A DNA stretch of 12,085 nucleotides, from contig JAICXR010000057.1 of the NCBI GenBank assembly GCA_025980355.1, forward strand, positions 1-12,085, in the 5' to 3' direction. Shown one piece after another: positions 1 through 6,490 of the stretch. The DNA comes from Chloroflexota bacterium (GTDB lineage: Bacteria > Chloroflexota > UBA4733). The notes under the pieces are model-generated. The model saw only the letters and a list, made by a program, of their open reading frames with translations. It was not told where the DNA came from and made no database searches. Numbering within the stretch: position 1 is the first letter of the stretch; the number at the start of each line of letters is the position of its first letter. Made by a program: the position numbers and the translations under genes.

Positions 1-1
1 A

Positions 2-193
2 GTCGACGCCGGCGAATTGCCGCGCCTGGCCGAGTCGCCGATTCGGGATCGGGTGGTACGCGAACTGCGGCGCCTGGGCTACGCCTACGTGACCGTCGAC
101 CTTGCCGGCTACCGGATGGGCAGCCTGAACGCCACGAACACGGCGACCCCGGCGCCCCACGAGCAGCGGCCCGCCGCCACGCTCGCGCCCTAG
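2..193 (+). CDS. larE: LarE-like ATP-dependent sacrificial sulfur transferase, C-terminal end only
   Basis: Only the last 63 codons are present; the start lies left of the window and the frame ends at TAG (191-193). The fragment reads VDAGELPRLAESPIRDRVV, then a short helix, then GYAYVTVDLAGYRMGSLN. This matches the end of LarE proteins, where a helix of the type 'vr..Lr.lGf.yVtlDL.GyR.GSmN' closes the PP-loop/sulfur-transfer domain. LarE donates cysteine sulfur to the nickel-pincer nucleotide cofactor of lactate racemase-type enzymes. A low-complexity tail of about 17 residues (TNTATPAPHEQRPAATLAP region) follows the conserved part. The next gene begins 16 nt downstream on the same strand, so co-transcription is likely. 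The catalytic cysteine and PP-loop are outside the window, so the call rests on the C-terminal signature alone. Confidence 0.72.
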   Translation, partial: VDAGELPRLAESPIRDRVVRELRRLGYAYVTVDLAGYRMGSLNATNTATPAPHEQRPAATLAP

Positions 194-209
194 CGGTCGT
201 CAGCATTCG

Positions 210-1196
210 GTGACCGGCACGGAGGCACGTCCCATCCCGACCGCGGCTGGCGGGGACCGTTGGCGGCGCGCCCTGGCCCTCGGCCTGACGGCAAGCGCAC
301 TCGCCGGCGCCGCAGTAGTAGCGGACAGCCTCTGGCTGGAACCGCGCCGCCTGCAGCAGCGCCGCGTCACGGTCCCGTTTGCCGGGCTACCGCCGGAATG
401 GGACGGTCTGACCATCCTCCACCTCTCCGACTTTCACTACGTCCCCCGTGACCGCTGGCTCCGAGCGCGGCTGACGGCGCTGGCCAGCCAGACCGCCGCC
501 GACCCGCCCGACCTGATCGCGCTCACCGGCGACTTTGTCGAGTGGGACAAGGATGCTCCCGCCCTTGCCCCGCTGCTGGGGGCGTTGCCTGCCCGGCTCG
601 GCCGCTTCGCGGTGCTCGGCAACCACGACTACGGCAACGCCGTAGACCCACCCGATCGGGAGAGGCATTCGCTCGTCAATGCCTTCTCCGAGCTGGTCGG
701 CAGGCCGCTCATCCACTACCAGGAGCGGCCGGCACGCCCGGATGGCAACTGCATCGACCGAATCGTCAGGACCCTGGGCTGCGCCGGCATCACGGTCCTC
801 CGCAACCAGGCGGTGTGCCTCGCGAACCGCCGGCCGCCGTTCTGGGTCGGCGGGGTCGACGAGCCGCATCAGCACCGCGCCGACCCGGCGGCCGTCTTCG
901 CCGGCATCCCTCCGGACGACCCGGTCCTGCTGCTGGCGCATTCGCCGGACCTGCTGGAATGCCCGCTGCCGCGTTCGCCCGGACTCACCCTGGCCGGGCA
1001 CACGCACGGCGGGCAGGTGCGACTGCCATTCTTGCCGCCGCTCGTCACGCACACCCGGGTCCCATTGCCCGCCTATCGTGGCCTGATCGCGACGGCGAAC
1101 GGGCCCATGTACATCAGCTCCGGCATGGGCGCCTCCGTCCCGTTACGCTTTCGCTGCCCGCCGGAGGTGACGAGGTTGGTGCTGCGGCGAGCGTGA
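210..1196 (+). CDS. Membrane-anchored metallophosphoesterase, YaeI/YkuE type
   Basis: A 328-residue calcineurin-like phosphoesterase. Metal-binding motifs appear in family order: HLSDFH (D-x-H, about residues 71-76), GDFVEWD, GNHDYG, AHSPD and GHTHGGQ, with the usual C-terminal YISSGMG stretch before a closing beta strand. Residues about 20-42 (ALALGLTASALAGAAVVAD) form one hydrophobic segment after an Arg-rich start, so the enzyme is probably tethered to the membrane with the catalytic domain outside, as in YkuE/YaeI proteins. Some family members act on UDP-diacylglucosamine (LpxH/LpxG-like); the substrate here cannot be told. The start is GTG at 210 without a visible ribosome binding site; it is retained because the membrane segment must be included and no ATG lies upstream. 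Between GNHDYG and the GI-x-VLRN motif there is an insertion of roughly 25-30 residues with two cysteines (near NCIDRIVRTLGC), absent from short family members. The gene follows the LarE end by 16 nt. Confidence 0.88.
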   Translation: MTGTEARPIPTAAGGDRWRRALALGLTASALAGAAVVADSLWLEPRRLQQRRVTVPFAGLPPEWDGLTILHLSDFHYVPRDRWLRARLTALASQTAADPPDLIALTGDFVEWDKDAPALAPLLGALPARLGRFAVLGNHDYGNAVDPPDRERHSLVNAFSELVGRPLIHYQERPARPDGNCIDRIVRTLGCAGITVLRNQAVCLANRRPPFWVGGVDEPHQHRADPAAVFAGIPPDDPVLLLAHSPDLLECPLPRSPGLTLAGHTHGGQVRLPFLPPLVTHTRVPLPAYRGLIATANGPMYISSGMGASVPLRFRCPPEVTRLVLRRA

Positions 1197-1206
1197 CGGG
1201 TGGACG

Positions 1207-1221
1207 CGCGCTCCCAGCGCG
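1207..1221. terminator. Short GC hairpin between convergent genes
   Basis: CGCGCT (1207-1212), loop CCC, AGCGCG (1216-1221): a perfect 6-bp stem in the 34-nt gap between the stop of the phosphoesterase (1196) and the stop of parB (1231). It has no T-tract on either side. Position suggests a two-way terminator; strength is uncertain. Confidence 0.35.
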
Positions 1222-1230
1222 GCGTGTACT

Positions 1231-2088
1231 TCAGGCGCCGCCCAGCCTCCGGTACAGGGTGTCCAGCTCCTCATCGGAGGAAAAGAAGATCGTCAAGCGC
1301 CCGCCGCGGCGGGAACGGTCGAGCTTGACGCGCGTACCCAGGGCCTGGCGGAAGAGATGCTCCACGCGCAGCATGTCGGGATCGCGTTCTGGGACGGGGG
1401 CCGGGGCGGGCAGGAGCGCGAGGGCCTGGCTGGCGTAGCGGCGGGCCAGTTCTTCGGTCTGGCGCACGCTGCAGCCGGCCGCCAGCACGTGTTCCAGCAA
1501 GCGTTCCTGATTGTGGACGTCGCCCGCGCCGAGGATCGCCCGCGCGTGCCCTTCGCTGATGTCGTCGCGCCGCAGCGCCTCGCGTACCGCCGGCGCCGCC
1601 CGCAACAGGCGTAAAGCGTTGGCGACGCTGACACGCGCCTTGCCGACGCGCCCCGCGACGTCTTCCTGGGTGAGGCCGAACTCGCTGATGAGGTGCTGGT
1701 AGGCGGAAGCTTCCTCCAGGACGTTGAGGTCCTCGCGCTGGATGTTTTCGATCAGGGCCAGTTCGACCAGTTGCTGGTCGCTGGCTTCCTTAACCACCGC
1801 CGGCACGCGGTAGAGACCGGCCAGGGTTGCCGCCTGCAGCCGGCGTTCGCCGGCGATCAGGCGGTAGCGCGGCCGTCCGCCGACATCGGCCAGGGCGCTC
1901 ACCAGCAGCGGTTGCAAAATCCCGTGCTCGCGGATGGAGGTCGCCAGTTCGTCCAGCCCCTCGAACTGCTTGCGCGGCTGGTGGGGATTGGCCTCGATGC
2001 TTTCGATCGGCAGCTCCTGCAGGCCTACCGGCCGCTCGTCCGGCAACAGGGCTGCCAACCCTCTGCCAAGGCCTGCCGGGCGCGCCAT
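1231..2088 (-). CDS. parB: ParB/Spo0J-family chromosome partitioning protein
   Basis: A 285-residue ParB. The start MARPAGLGRGLAALLP is the usual ParB N-terminus (ParA-interacting 'GLGRGL.aLl' peptide). It is followed by PIESIEANPHQPRKQF, the CTP-binding GERR motif (residues 80-83) and LIENIQRED (112-120). The helix-turn-helix that reads parS lies about 139-163 (LTQEDVAGRVGKARVSVANAL), and the C-terminal dimerisation domain is about 236-285. ParB loads at parS as a CTP-dependent clamp and recruits SMC. ATG at 2086-2088 is chosen because AAGGA lies 7 nt upstream (complement of 2096-2100); an in-frame TTG at 2131-2133 would add 15 residues without a ribosome binding site. No parA is adjacent, which is unlike the common parAB pair. 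The gene is convergent with the phosphoesterase and divergent from the GNAT-like gene at 2491. Confidence 0.95.
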   Translation of the reverse strand: MARPAGLGRGLAALLPDERPVGLQELPIESIEANPHQPRKQFEGLDELATSIREHGILQPLLVSALADVGGRPRYRLIAGERRLQAATLAGLYRVPAVVKEASDQQLVELALIENIQREDLNVLEEASAYQHLISEFGLTQEDVAGRVGKARVSVANALRLLRAAPAVREALRRDDISEGHARAILGAGDVHNQERLLEHVLAAGCSVRQTEELARRYASQALALLPAPAPVPERDPDMLRVEHLFRQALGTRVKLDRSRRGGRLTIFFSSDEELDTLYRRLGGA

Positions 2089-2140
2089 ACTGCCATCCTT
2101 TCGGCGCCGGGGAGGGTCGGGTGTTCGGCGCAACGCATCC

Positions 2141-2170
2141 TACCACGAGCCGCGCCGTGGTATACTACGG
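2141..2170. promoter_or_regulatory. Operator-like half-sites around a TATACT box between divergent genes
   Basis: Three related half-sites are seen: TACCACG (2141-2147), its exact inverted copy CGTGGTA (2156-2162), and TACTACGG (2163-2170 region). The right two form CCGTGGTATACTACGG (2155-2170), a 16-nt dyad with a single G/T mismatch pair. It contains TATACT (2161-2166) on the + strand and TATACC on the complement (2159-2164). The site is 67-130 nt from parB and upstream of the small ORF at 2220. It could be a divergent promoter with an overlapping repressor site. No convincing -35 box is found 16-18 nt upstream on either strand, so the promoter call is tentative while the symmetry itself is directly visible. 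Confidence 0.45.
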
Positions 2171-2181
2171 GTGCTTGTATT

Positions 2182-2373
2182 CGCGCGAGAGCGCGCCGTG
2201 GCGTCGCAAGGAGTGGAACATGCCGGAAGCCGTTGGCGAGGCCTGGCTGCTCCATGGACGCCTCGCTCCAGGCAGAACGAGCTAACTGCACGCCGGGGTC
2301 GCCGAGGCAAGCGCTGCTTCCGGCCCGCGCGTTGCCCGTTGCGGCATCCATCGGGATCCCCTGAACGCCGCAA
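2182..2373 (+). ncRNA. Candidate structured leader RNA or small RNA, no known family
   Basis: Most of the 402-nt space 2089-2490 has no gene of normal size but is rich in complementary segments. Stems read directly: CGCGC/GCGCG with a GAGA tetraloop (2182-2186 / 2191-2195); GCCGGAAGC (2222-2230) with GCTTCCGGC (2316-2324), 9 bp perfect; GCGAGGC (2236-2242) with GCCTCGC (2260-2266), 7 bp; GCCTGG (2241-2246) with CCAGGC (2268-2273), which excludes the previous stem; TTGCGGC (2339-2345) with GCCGCAA (2367-2373), enclosing ATCC/GGAT (2346-2349 / 2354-2357). I compared it by eye with SRP RNA, 6S, RNase P RNA, tmRNA and cobalamin riboswitch signatures and found none. GC-rich DNA yields chance stems, so this needs covariation support. 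Positions 2374-2474 show nothing further that I can support. Confidence 0.35.
2220..2285 (+). CDS. Possible 21-residue leader peptide
   Basis: ATG at 2220-2222 is preceded by AAGGAG (2208-2213) with a 6-nt spacer, an excellent ribosome binding site, and runs 21 codons to TAA (2283-2285): MPEAVGEAWLLHG then RLAPGRTS. It lies about 55 nt downstream of the TATACT box and 205 nt upstream of the next gene on the same strand. Its first codons fall in the 5' arm of the 9-bp stem 2222-2230/2316-2324, and the two mutually exclusive hairpins lie inside it. Translation could therefore influence the fold, as in attenuation. The peptide has no run of one amino acid that would suggest a sensed metabolite. 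It may be a chance ORF; the ribosome binding site is the main support. Confidence 0.35.
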   Translation: MPEAVGEAWLLHGRLAPGRTS

Positions 2374-2490
2374 TCGCTCGTCACTCGCCCGCACGTCAAT
2401 CGTCCATGCCTGGCAGGCGCCACTGGTGAGACCGTCGTTCACAATGTCGAAAGTTCATCTGCCTCGCGGCAAAGAAGGAGGAGAAGAGCC

Positions 2491-3060
2491 ATGGCGTCCG
2501 GCCATAAATCGGGACGCGGCGCGGCGGCGACCGGTTCCGACTCCACGTATGAGTTACGTCTGGCCACCGAAGCGGACTGCGATGCCATCTACGCCAGTAT
2601 CGGCAATTCGCTCGCCCGGCCCAAAGGCAAGACCCCGCGCAAGAGCTACATCGACGCCGCCCGCCGCGGCGAGCTCCTGATGCTGGAACGTTGGGACCCC
2701 AAGGAAGGCGACTGGCACCTGGCCGGCATGCTGGAGTGGTACACCCGCGTCGACGGCGTCGTCACCGTCAAAGACGCTGGGACCTTTGGCGACCTACCGG
2801 ACGCCGCCGTGGTCAAGCGTCTGGTGCGGGAGCTGATCGCCTTGCAGTCGCCGTCGGAAGTCCGGGCCAAGACCAAGGACGACCAGAAGGAGTGGATGCG
2901 CATCTTCGCCGAGCTGCCGGGCTTTGCGTTGGAAGGCAAGGAGTATTCGCGGCCGAACTGGGTCTATATCTGGTCCTGGGTCCCGGGGCGCACCCGCTCC
3001 GTGGCGCCGGCGGCGAACATCGGACGGATCGGGACGCCGGTCGGGCCACCGACCAGGTGA
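2491..3060 (+). CDS. GNAT-fold-like protein of unknown function
   Basis: A 189-residue protein with AAGGAGG (2475-2481) 9 nt before ATG. Residues 1-18 are low complexity (Gly, Ala, Ser). From YELRLATEADCDAIY (20-34) the layout follows a GNAT N-acetyltransferase: beta1-alpha1; central strands with LMLERW and LAGMLEWYTRVDGVVTVKDAG (78-97); a helix AAVVKRLVRELIAL (105-118); and a final GFALEGKEYSRPNWVYIWSW strand pair (144-163). The pyrophosphate-binding Q/R-x-x-G-x-G/A motif of active enzymes is not evident; its place reads TFGDLPDAA. It may therefore be a non-acetylating relative or a very divergent enzyme. A basic, disordered tail (164-189) follows. It has a structured upstream region of its own and is separated from ftsZ by 125 nt with a hairpin, so it is probably a separate transcription unit. 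Fold assignment is by eye and moderate. Confidence 0.6.
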   Translation: MASGHKSGRGAAATGSDSTYELRLATEADCDAIYASIGNSLARPKGKTPRKSYIDAARRGELLMLERWDPKEGDWHLAGMLEWYTRVDGVVTVKDAGTFGDLPDAAVVKRLVRELIALQSPSEVRAKTKDDQKEWMRIFAELPGFALEGKEYSRPNWVYIWSWVPGRTRSVAPAANIGRIGTPVGPPTR

Positions 3061-3069
3061 TTCGGGCGG

Positions 3070-3084
3070 CGCGGCGATGCCGCG
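3070..3084 (+). terminator. Hairpin after the GNAT-like gene
   Basis: CGCGGC (3070-3075), loop GAT, GCCGCG (3079-3084): a perfect 6-bp GC stem starting 9 nt after the stop at 3060 and about 100 nt before ftsZ. No T-tract follows, so termination would be weak or factor-assisted. Confidence 0.35.
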
Positions 3085-3104
3085 ACACCATGTCTCTCAG
3101 GGCG

Positions 3105-3134
3105 TTGTGCCGGACCGGCCCAATGTCCTATTCT
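3105..3134 (+). promoter_or_regulatory. Weak candidate sigma70-type promoter for the ftsZ operon
   Basis: TTGTGC (3105-3110) and TATTCT (3129-3134) are separated by 18 nt; each matches the consensus only partly. The pair lies just after the hairpin at 3070-3084 and about 50 nt before the ftsZ start, where a promoter is expected. The assignment rests on position as much as on sequence. Confidence 0.28.
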
Positions 3135-3185
3135 TGCTGATGCTGTGATGCATTGGCATGCGACCGCCCAAGGAGTGCAGAGCAT

Positions 3186-4424
3186 ATGTTCACCCCCTCG
3201 TACCACCCGCCCACGGGTGGTCTGTCCGACGTCAATCGGGTGACCAAGATCAAGGTGATCGGGGTCGGCGGCGGCGGCAATAACGCCGTCAACCGGATGA
3301 TCGAGGCCGGGTTAGTCGGCGTCGATTTCATCTCCGTCAACACCGACGCCCAAGTGCTGACCATCTCCGACGCCCCGACCAAAATCCACCTCGGTTCGGC
3401 GCTCACCCGCGGCCTCGGCGCGGGCGGCGACCCGGAACGCGGCGCCGCGGCCGCCGAAGAGAGCGTCGACCAGATCCGGGAGGCCGTGAACGGCGCCGAC
3501 ATGGTGTTTGTCACCGCCGGGATGGGCGGGGGGACCGGCACCGGCGCCTCCCCCGTCGTGGCCCGGCTGGCGCGGGAGTCCGGCGCCCTCACCGTCGGCG
3601 TCGTCACCCAGCCCTTCGCCTTCGAAGGCGCCCGCCGCAAGCAAGCGGCGGCCAAAGGCCTGGCCGAGCTGGGCAAGCAGGTCGATGCCTTGATCTGTAT
3701 CCCCAATGACCGCCTCCTCAAGGTGGCGGACCGGAAAACCAGCATCAGCGACGCCTTCCGGCTCGCCGATGACGTGCTACGCCAGGGCGTCCAGGGCATC
3801 TCCGACATCATCGCCATCCCCGGCCTGATCAATGTGGACTTCGCCGACGTCAAAGCGATCATCGCCAACTCCGGCTCCGCCATGATGGCGATTGGGCGGG
3901 CCCGCGGCGACAACCGGCTGGTCGACGCCGCCCAGCAGGCGGTGGCGAGCCCCTTGCTGGAGGCCAGCATCGACGGCGCGCGCGGCGTGCTCTTCAACAT
4001 CTCCGGCGGACCAGACCTCACGATCTTCGAGGTCAACGCGGCCGCCGAGATCATCCAGCGCGTCGTGCACGCCGACGCCCAGATCATCTTCGGCGCGGTG
4101 ATCGATGAGGCGCGCCGCGACGGCGAGGTGCAGCTGACCGTCATCGCGACCGGCTTCGAGGCCCGCGCCGAGACCGCTGCGCCTGGCGGCAACGGTCGCT
4201 ACGTCGCGCCGGCCGCCCGTCCGGCCGCCCCCACCTACCAGCCCGTTCCGCTGCGCGAGACGCCGTCGGTGGCGCCGGCGGTCGAACGCCAACCGGCGCC
4301 GGAGCCGCGCGTGCCGGTGCGCGAGCCGGCGACCGTGGAGGAGGCCGCCGTGCGCCCGCCCGCCCCGCGGCGGCCCAACTCCAATATCGAGATCCCGGCC
4401 TTCCTCCGTCGTAGGCAGGGATAA
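3186..4424 (+). CDS. ftsZ: Cell division protein FtsZ
   Basis: A 412-residue FtsZ, the tubulin-like GTPase that forms the cytokinetic ring. The nucleotide-binding start is KIKVIGVGGGGNNAVNRM (21-38). VNTDAQ is at 51-56, and the tubulin signature GMGGGTGTG is at 112-120. The catalytic T7 loop NVDFADVKAI (216-225) has both Asp residues. The core ends near residue 325 (LTVIATGF) and is followed by a Pro/Ala/Arg-rich flexible linker of about 70 residues. The C-terminal peptide IEIPAFLRRRQG binds membrane-tethering partners. ATG 3186 is chosen because AAGGAG (3170-3175) lies 10 nt upstream; an in-frame ATG at 3153 would add 11 residues and lacks such a site. No ftsA, ftsQ or mur genes flank it, unlike the dcw cluster. 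A kinase gene begins 16 nt after the stop. Confidence 0.97.
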   Translation: MFTPSYHPPTGGLSDVNRVTKIKVIGVGGGGNNAVNRMIEAGLVGVDFISVNTDAQVLTISDAPTKIHLGSALTRGLGAGGDPERGAAAAEESVDQIREAVNGADMVFVTAGMGGGTGTGASPVVARLARESGALTVGVVTQPFAFEGARRKQAAAKGLAELGKQVDALICIPNDRLLKVADRKTSISDAFRLADDVLRQGVQGISDIIAIPGLINVDFADVKAIIANSGSAMMAIGRARGDNRLVDAAQQAVASPLLEASIDGARGVLFNISGGPDLTIFEVNAAAEIIQRVVHADAQIIFGAVIDEARRDGEVQLTVIATGFEARAETAAPGGNGRYVAPAARPAAPTYQPVPLRETPSVAPAVERQPAPEPRVPVREPATVEEAAVRPPAPRRPNSNIEIPAFLRRRQG

Positions 4425-4440
4425 CACGACGGGCGCGCCG

Positions 4441-6462
4441 ATGATTCACTGCGACGAACGTGGTGAGGTGCTCCGCCGGCAGTTCCGGGACCTGCTCTTG
4501 CTCGCCTGCCGGGACGGCATGGCGCCCTTCCTCCGCCAGCAGTTGGAGCAGCTCGGCCGGCGTACCGCTGGCGACGCGGAAGGCCTGGGCCCGCTCCTGG
4601 AGCTCGTGCGTCAGGCGGCCGACGATGTCGCCGACACCATGGACCATTCCACGGAGGATGCGGCGCAACGCCTGCAGGCGGAACGCCGGCTGCGCCAGTC
4701 CGTCCAAGCGTTGACCACGGAGCTCTCCACCGCCTACACCCAGACGAACGCGGCGCTCATTAGTGCGCTGGGCGTGATCGACCAGTCCCTGGCCGCGCGG
4801 GTCGAGCAGCTTGCGGCGTTTCAAGCGGTCAACAGCGCCGCCAACTCCAGCCTTGACCTCGCGACCGTACTGGAACTGACCGTCAAGGCCGTGCGGGGCG
4901 TGACGCGGAGCGACCTCTGCAGCATTTACCTGTTCGACGACCAACGCAATGACCTGGTGCTGCAGGCCAGCACCGGCCTTTCCCCCCGCGTGATCGGTCA
5001 CGCCCGCATGCTGCTCGGCGAGGGGATCACGGGCTGGGCGGCCCAGAGCGGCAAGCCGGTCGCCGTCCCGGACGCCTGGGCCGATCCTCGCTTCAAGTAC
5101 ATCCCGGAATCCGGCGAGGAGTCCTACCGATCGATGCTCTCCGTGCCAATCATCCTGTTCACCGTTCACAAGCTGGTCGGCGTGCTGAACGTGCAGACGA
5201 CGCAGGTCCGAGAATGGACGAGCGACGAGATCGCCTTTGTGGAGACCGTCGGCGGCCAGGTCGCTCTGGCCATCGAAAACGCCCGCCTCTATCACCAGAC
5301 CGACGACCAGTTGCGGCGCAAGGTGGAGCAACTGACGACCCTGCAGCGCGTCTCGGCGCTGGTAGCGTCCAGCCTCGACGTCTCGGAGGTCATGGAGTCG
5401 ATCGTCACCCACCTGCGCGAACTGGGGCGGGCCGACATGTGCGCGATCTTCACCTACGATACCGTCCGCGAGGAGTTCCATATCGTGGCCAGCCGCGGCC
5501 TGAGCGCGCAATACCGCGAACGCGTCCGGATGCCGAAGGGCGACGGCGTCGCCGGCCTTGCCGTCAAGCTCGGCGAGCCGGTCATCGTCGCGGACGCCTG
5601 GGTCGACACGCGCATTTCGGCGTCGCAAGAGGACATTCGCCGCGAAGGCTACCGCTCGCTGCTGGCGATTCCGCTGCTCACCAAACGCGGAGCGCTCGGT
5701 GCGGCATGCCTCTACACGATGGAACCGGACCGCTTCGGGCATGAGGACGTGCAGCTCCTCTCCGCCTTCACCAACGAGGCGGCCCTGGCCCTGGAGAACG
5801 CCAATCTGTACGAGGAAGTGCGCCAAGGGCTGGCGACCAAAAGCACCTTGCTGGCGGAGATGCACCACCGCGTCAAGAACAACCTGCAGACGATCGCCGC
5901 CCTCCTCTCCCTGCAACAGCGCCGGGCGCGCGGGCCCGACGAGCGCATGGCGCTGGCGGAGAGCATCTCGCGCATCCAGAGCATCGCCGCCATCCACGAC
6001 CTGCTGTCCCACGAAGACATCGGCGCCATTGGCGTGCGCGACGTGGTGCAGCAAGTCGTCGGCAGCGTCATCACCGCGCTGTCCGACACGACGGTCCGGG
6101 TCCGCTACGCCACCGACGCGGAGATTCCCCAGATCGCGAGTAAGGAAGCGACGGTGCTCGCCCTGGTCCTCAATGAACTGGTGACCAACGCCATTCAACA
6201 CGGCTTCGCGGGCCGCCACGGCGGCGCCATCGACGTCGGCGTGCGCATGGACGGTGAACAGGTGGCCGTCGAGGTGCGCGACGATGGCGCCGGACTGCCG
6301 GCCGGGTTTACGTTGGAAAGGAACGGCGGGTTGGGGGTACAGATCGTGCGCACCCTCGTCGACAAGGATCTGCATGGCAGCTTTTCCCTGCGTACCGAAG
6401 GCGGGACGGTGGCGACGGTGCGCTTCCCGGCCGGCGCCGTGCCGCCGGCGACGGTCTCGTAG
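4441..6462 (+). CDS. Soluble sensor histidine kinase, GAF-GAF-HisKA_2-HATPase
   Basis: A 673-residue protein with no membrane segment. Residues 1-135 are helical and probably coiled coil. GAF 1 is about 140-283 (VLQASTGL, GEGITGWAAQSGKPVAVPDAW, LSVPI, ending ALAIENARLY). GAF 2 is about 310-455 and ends ALALENANLYEEV. The phosphoacceptor block EMHHRVKNNLQTIAALLSLQ is of HisKA_2 (HWE-related, PdtaS-like) type, with His476 the likely phosphorylated residue. The ATPase N-box NELVTNAIQHG starts at 578, DDGAGLP at 614, and a GGLGVQIV G2 box follows. It should autophosphorylate in response to a small molecule bound by a GAF domain and pass phosphate to a response regulator, none of which is in the window. 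ATG 4441 has no good ribosome binding site, so translation may be coupled to ftsZ, whose stop is 16 nt upstream. obg starts 28 nt downstream. Confidence 0.9.
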   Translation: MIHCDERGEVLRRQFRDLLLLACRDGMAPFLRQQLEQLGRRTAGDAEGLGPLLELVRQAADDVADTMDHSTEDAAQRLQAERRLRQSVQALTTELSTAYTQTNAALISALGVIDQSLAARVEQLAAFQAVNSAANSSLDLATVLELTVKAVRGVTRSDLCSIYLFDDQRNDLVLQASTGLSPRVIGHARMLLGEGITGWAAQSGKPVAVPDAWADPRFKYIPESGEESYRSMLSVPIILFTVHKLVGVLNVQTTQVREWTSDEIAFVETVGGQVALAIENARLYHQTDDQLRRKVEQLTTLQRVSALVASSLDVSEVMESIVTHLRELGRADMCAIFTYDTVREEFHIVASRGLSAQYRERVRMPKGDGVAGLAVKLGEPVIVADAWVDTRISASQEDIRREGYRSLLAIPLLTKRGALGAACLYTMEPDRFGHEDVQLLSAFTNEAALALENANLYEEVRQGLATKSTLLAEMHHRVKNNLQTIAALLSLQQRRARGPDERMALAESISRIQSIAAIHDLLSHEDIGAIGVRDVVQQVVGSVITALSDTTVRVRYATDAEIPQIASKEATVLALVLNELVTNAIQHGFAGRHGGAIDVGVRMDGEQVAVEVRDDGAGLPAGFTLERNGGLGVQIVRTLVDKDLHGSFSLRTEGGTVATVRFPAGAVPPATVS

Positions 6463-6490
6463 CACGGTATGACGGAGGAAATGGGTCGCC

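Noticed and set aside
2410..2435. GGCGCCACTGGTGAGACC, reminiscent of part of a cobalamin riboswitch
   Set aside because: The B12 box and the other conserved blocks are absent, and the downstream gene has no link to cobalamin.
3128..4192. A 354-codon complement-strand open frame opposite ftsZ
   Set aside because: Ser/Pro/Arg-rich shadow of the ftsZ reading frame, no motifs.
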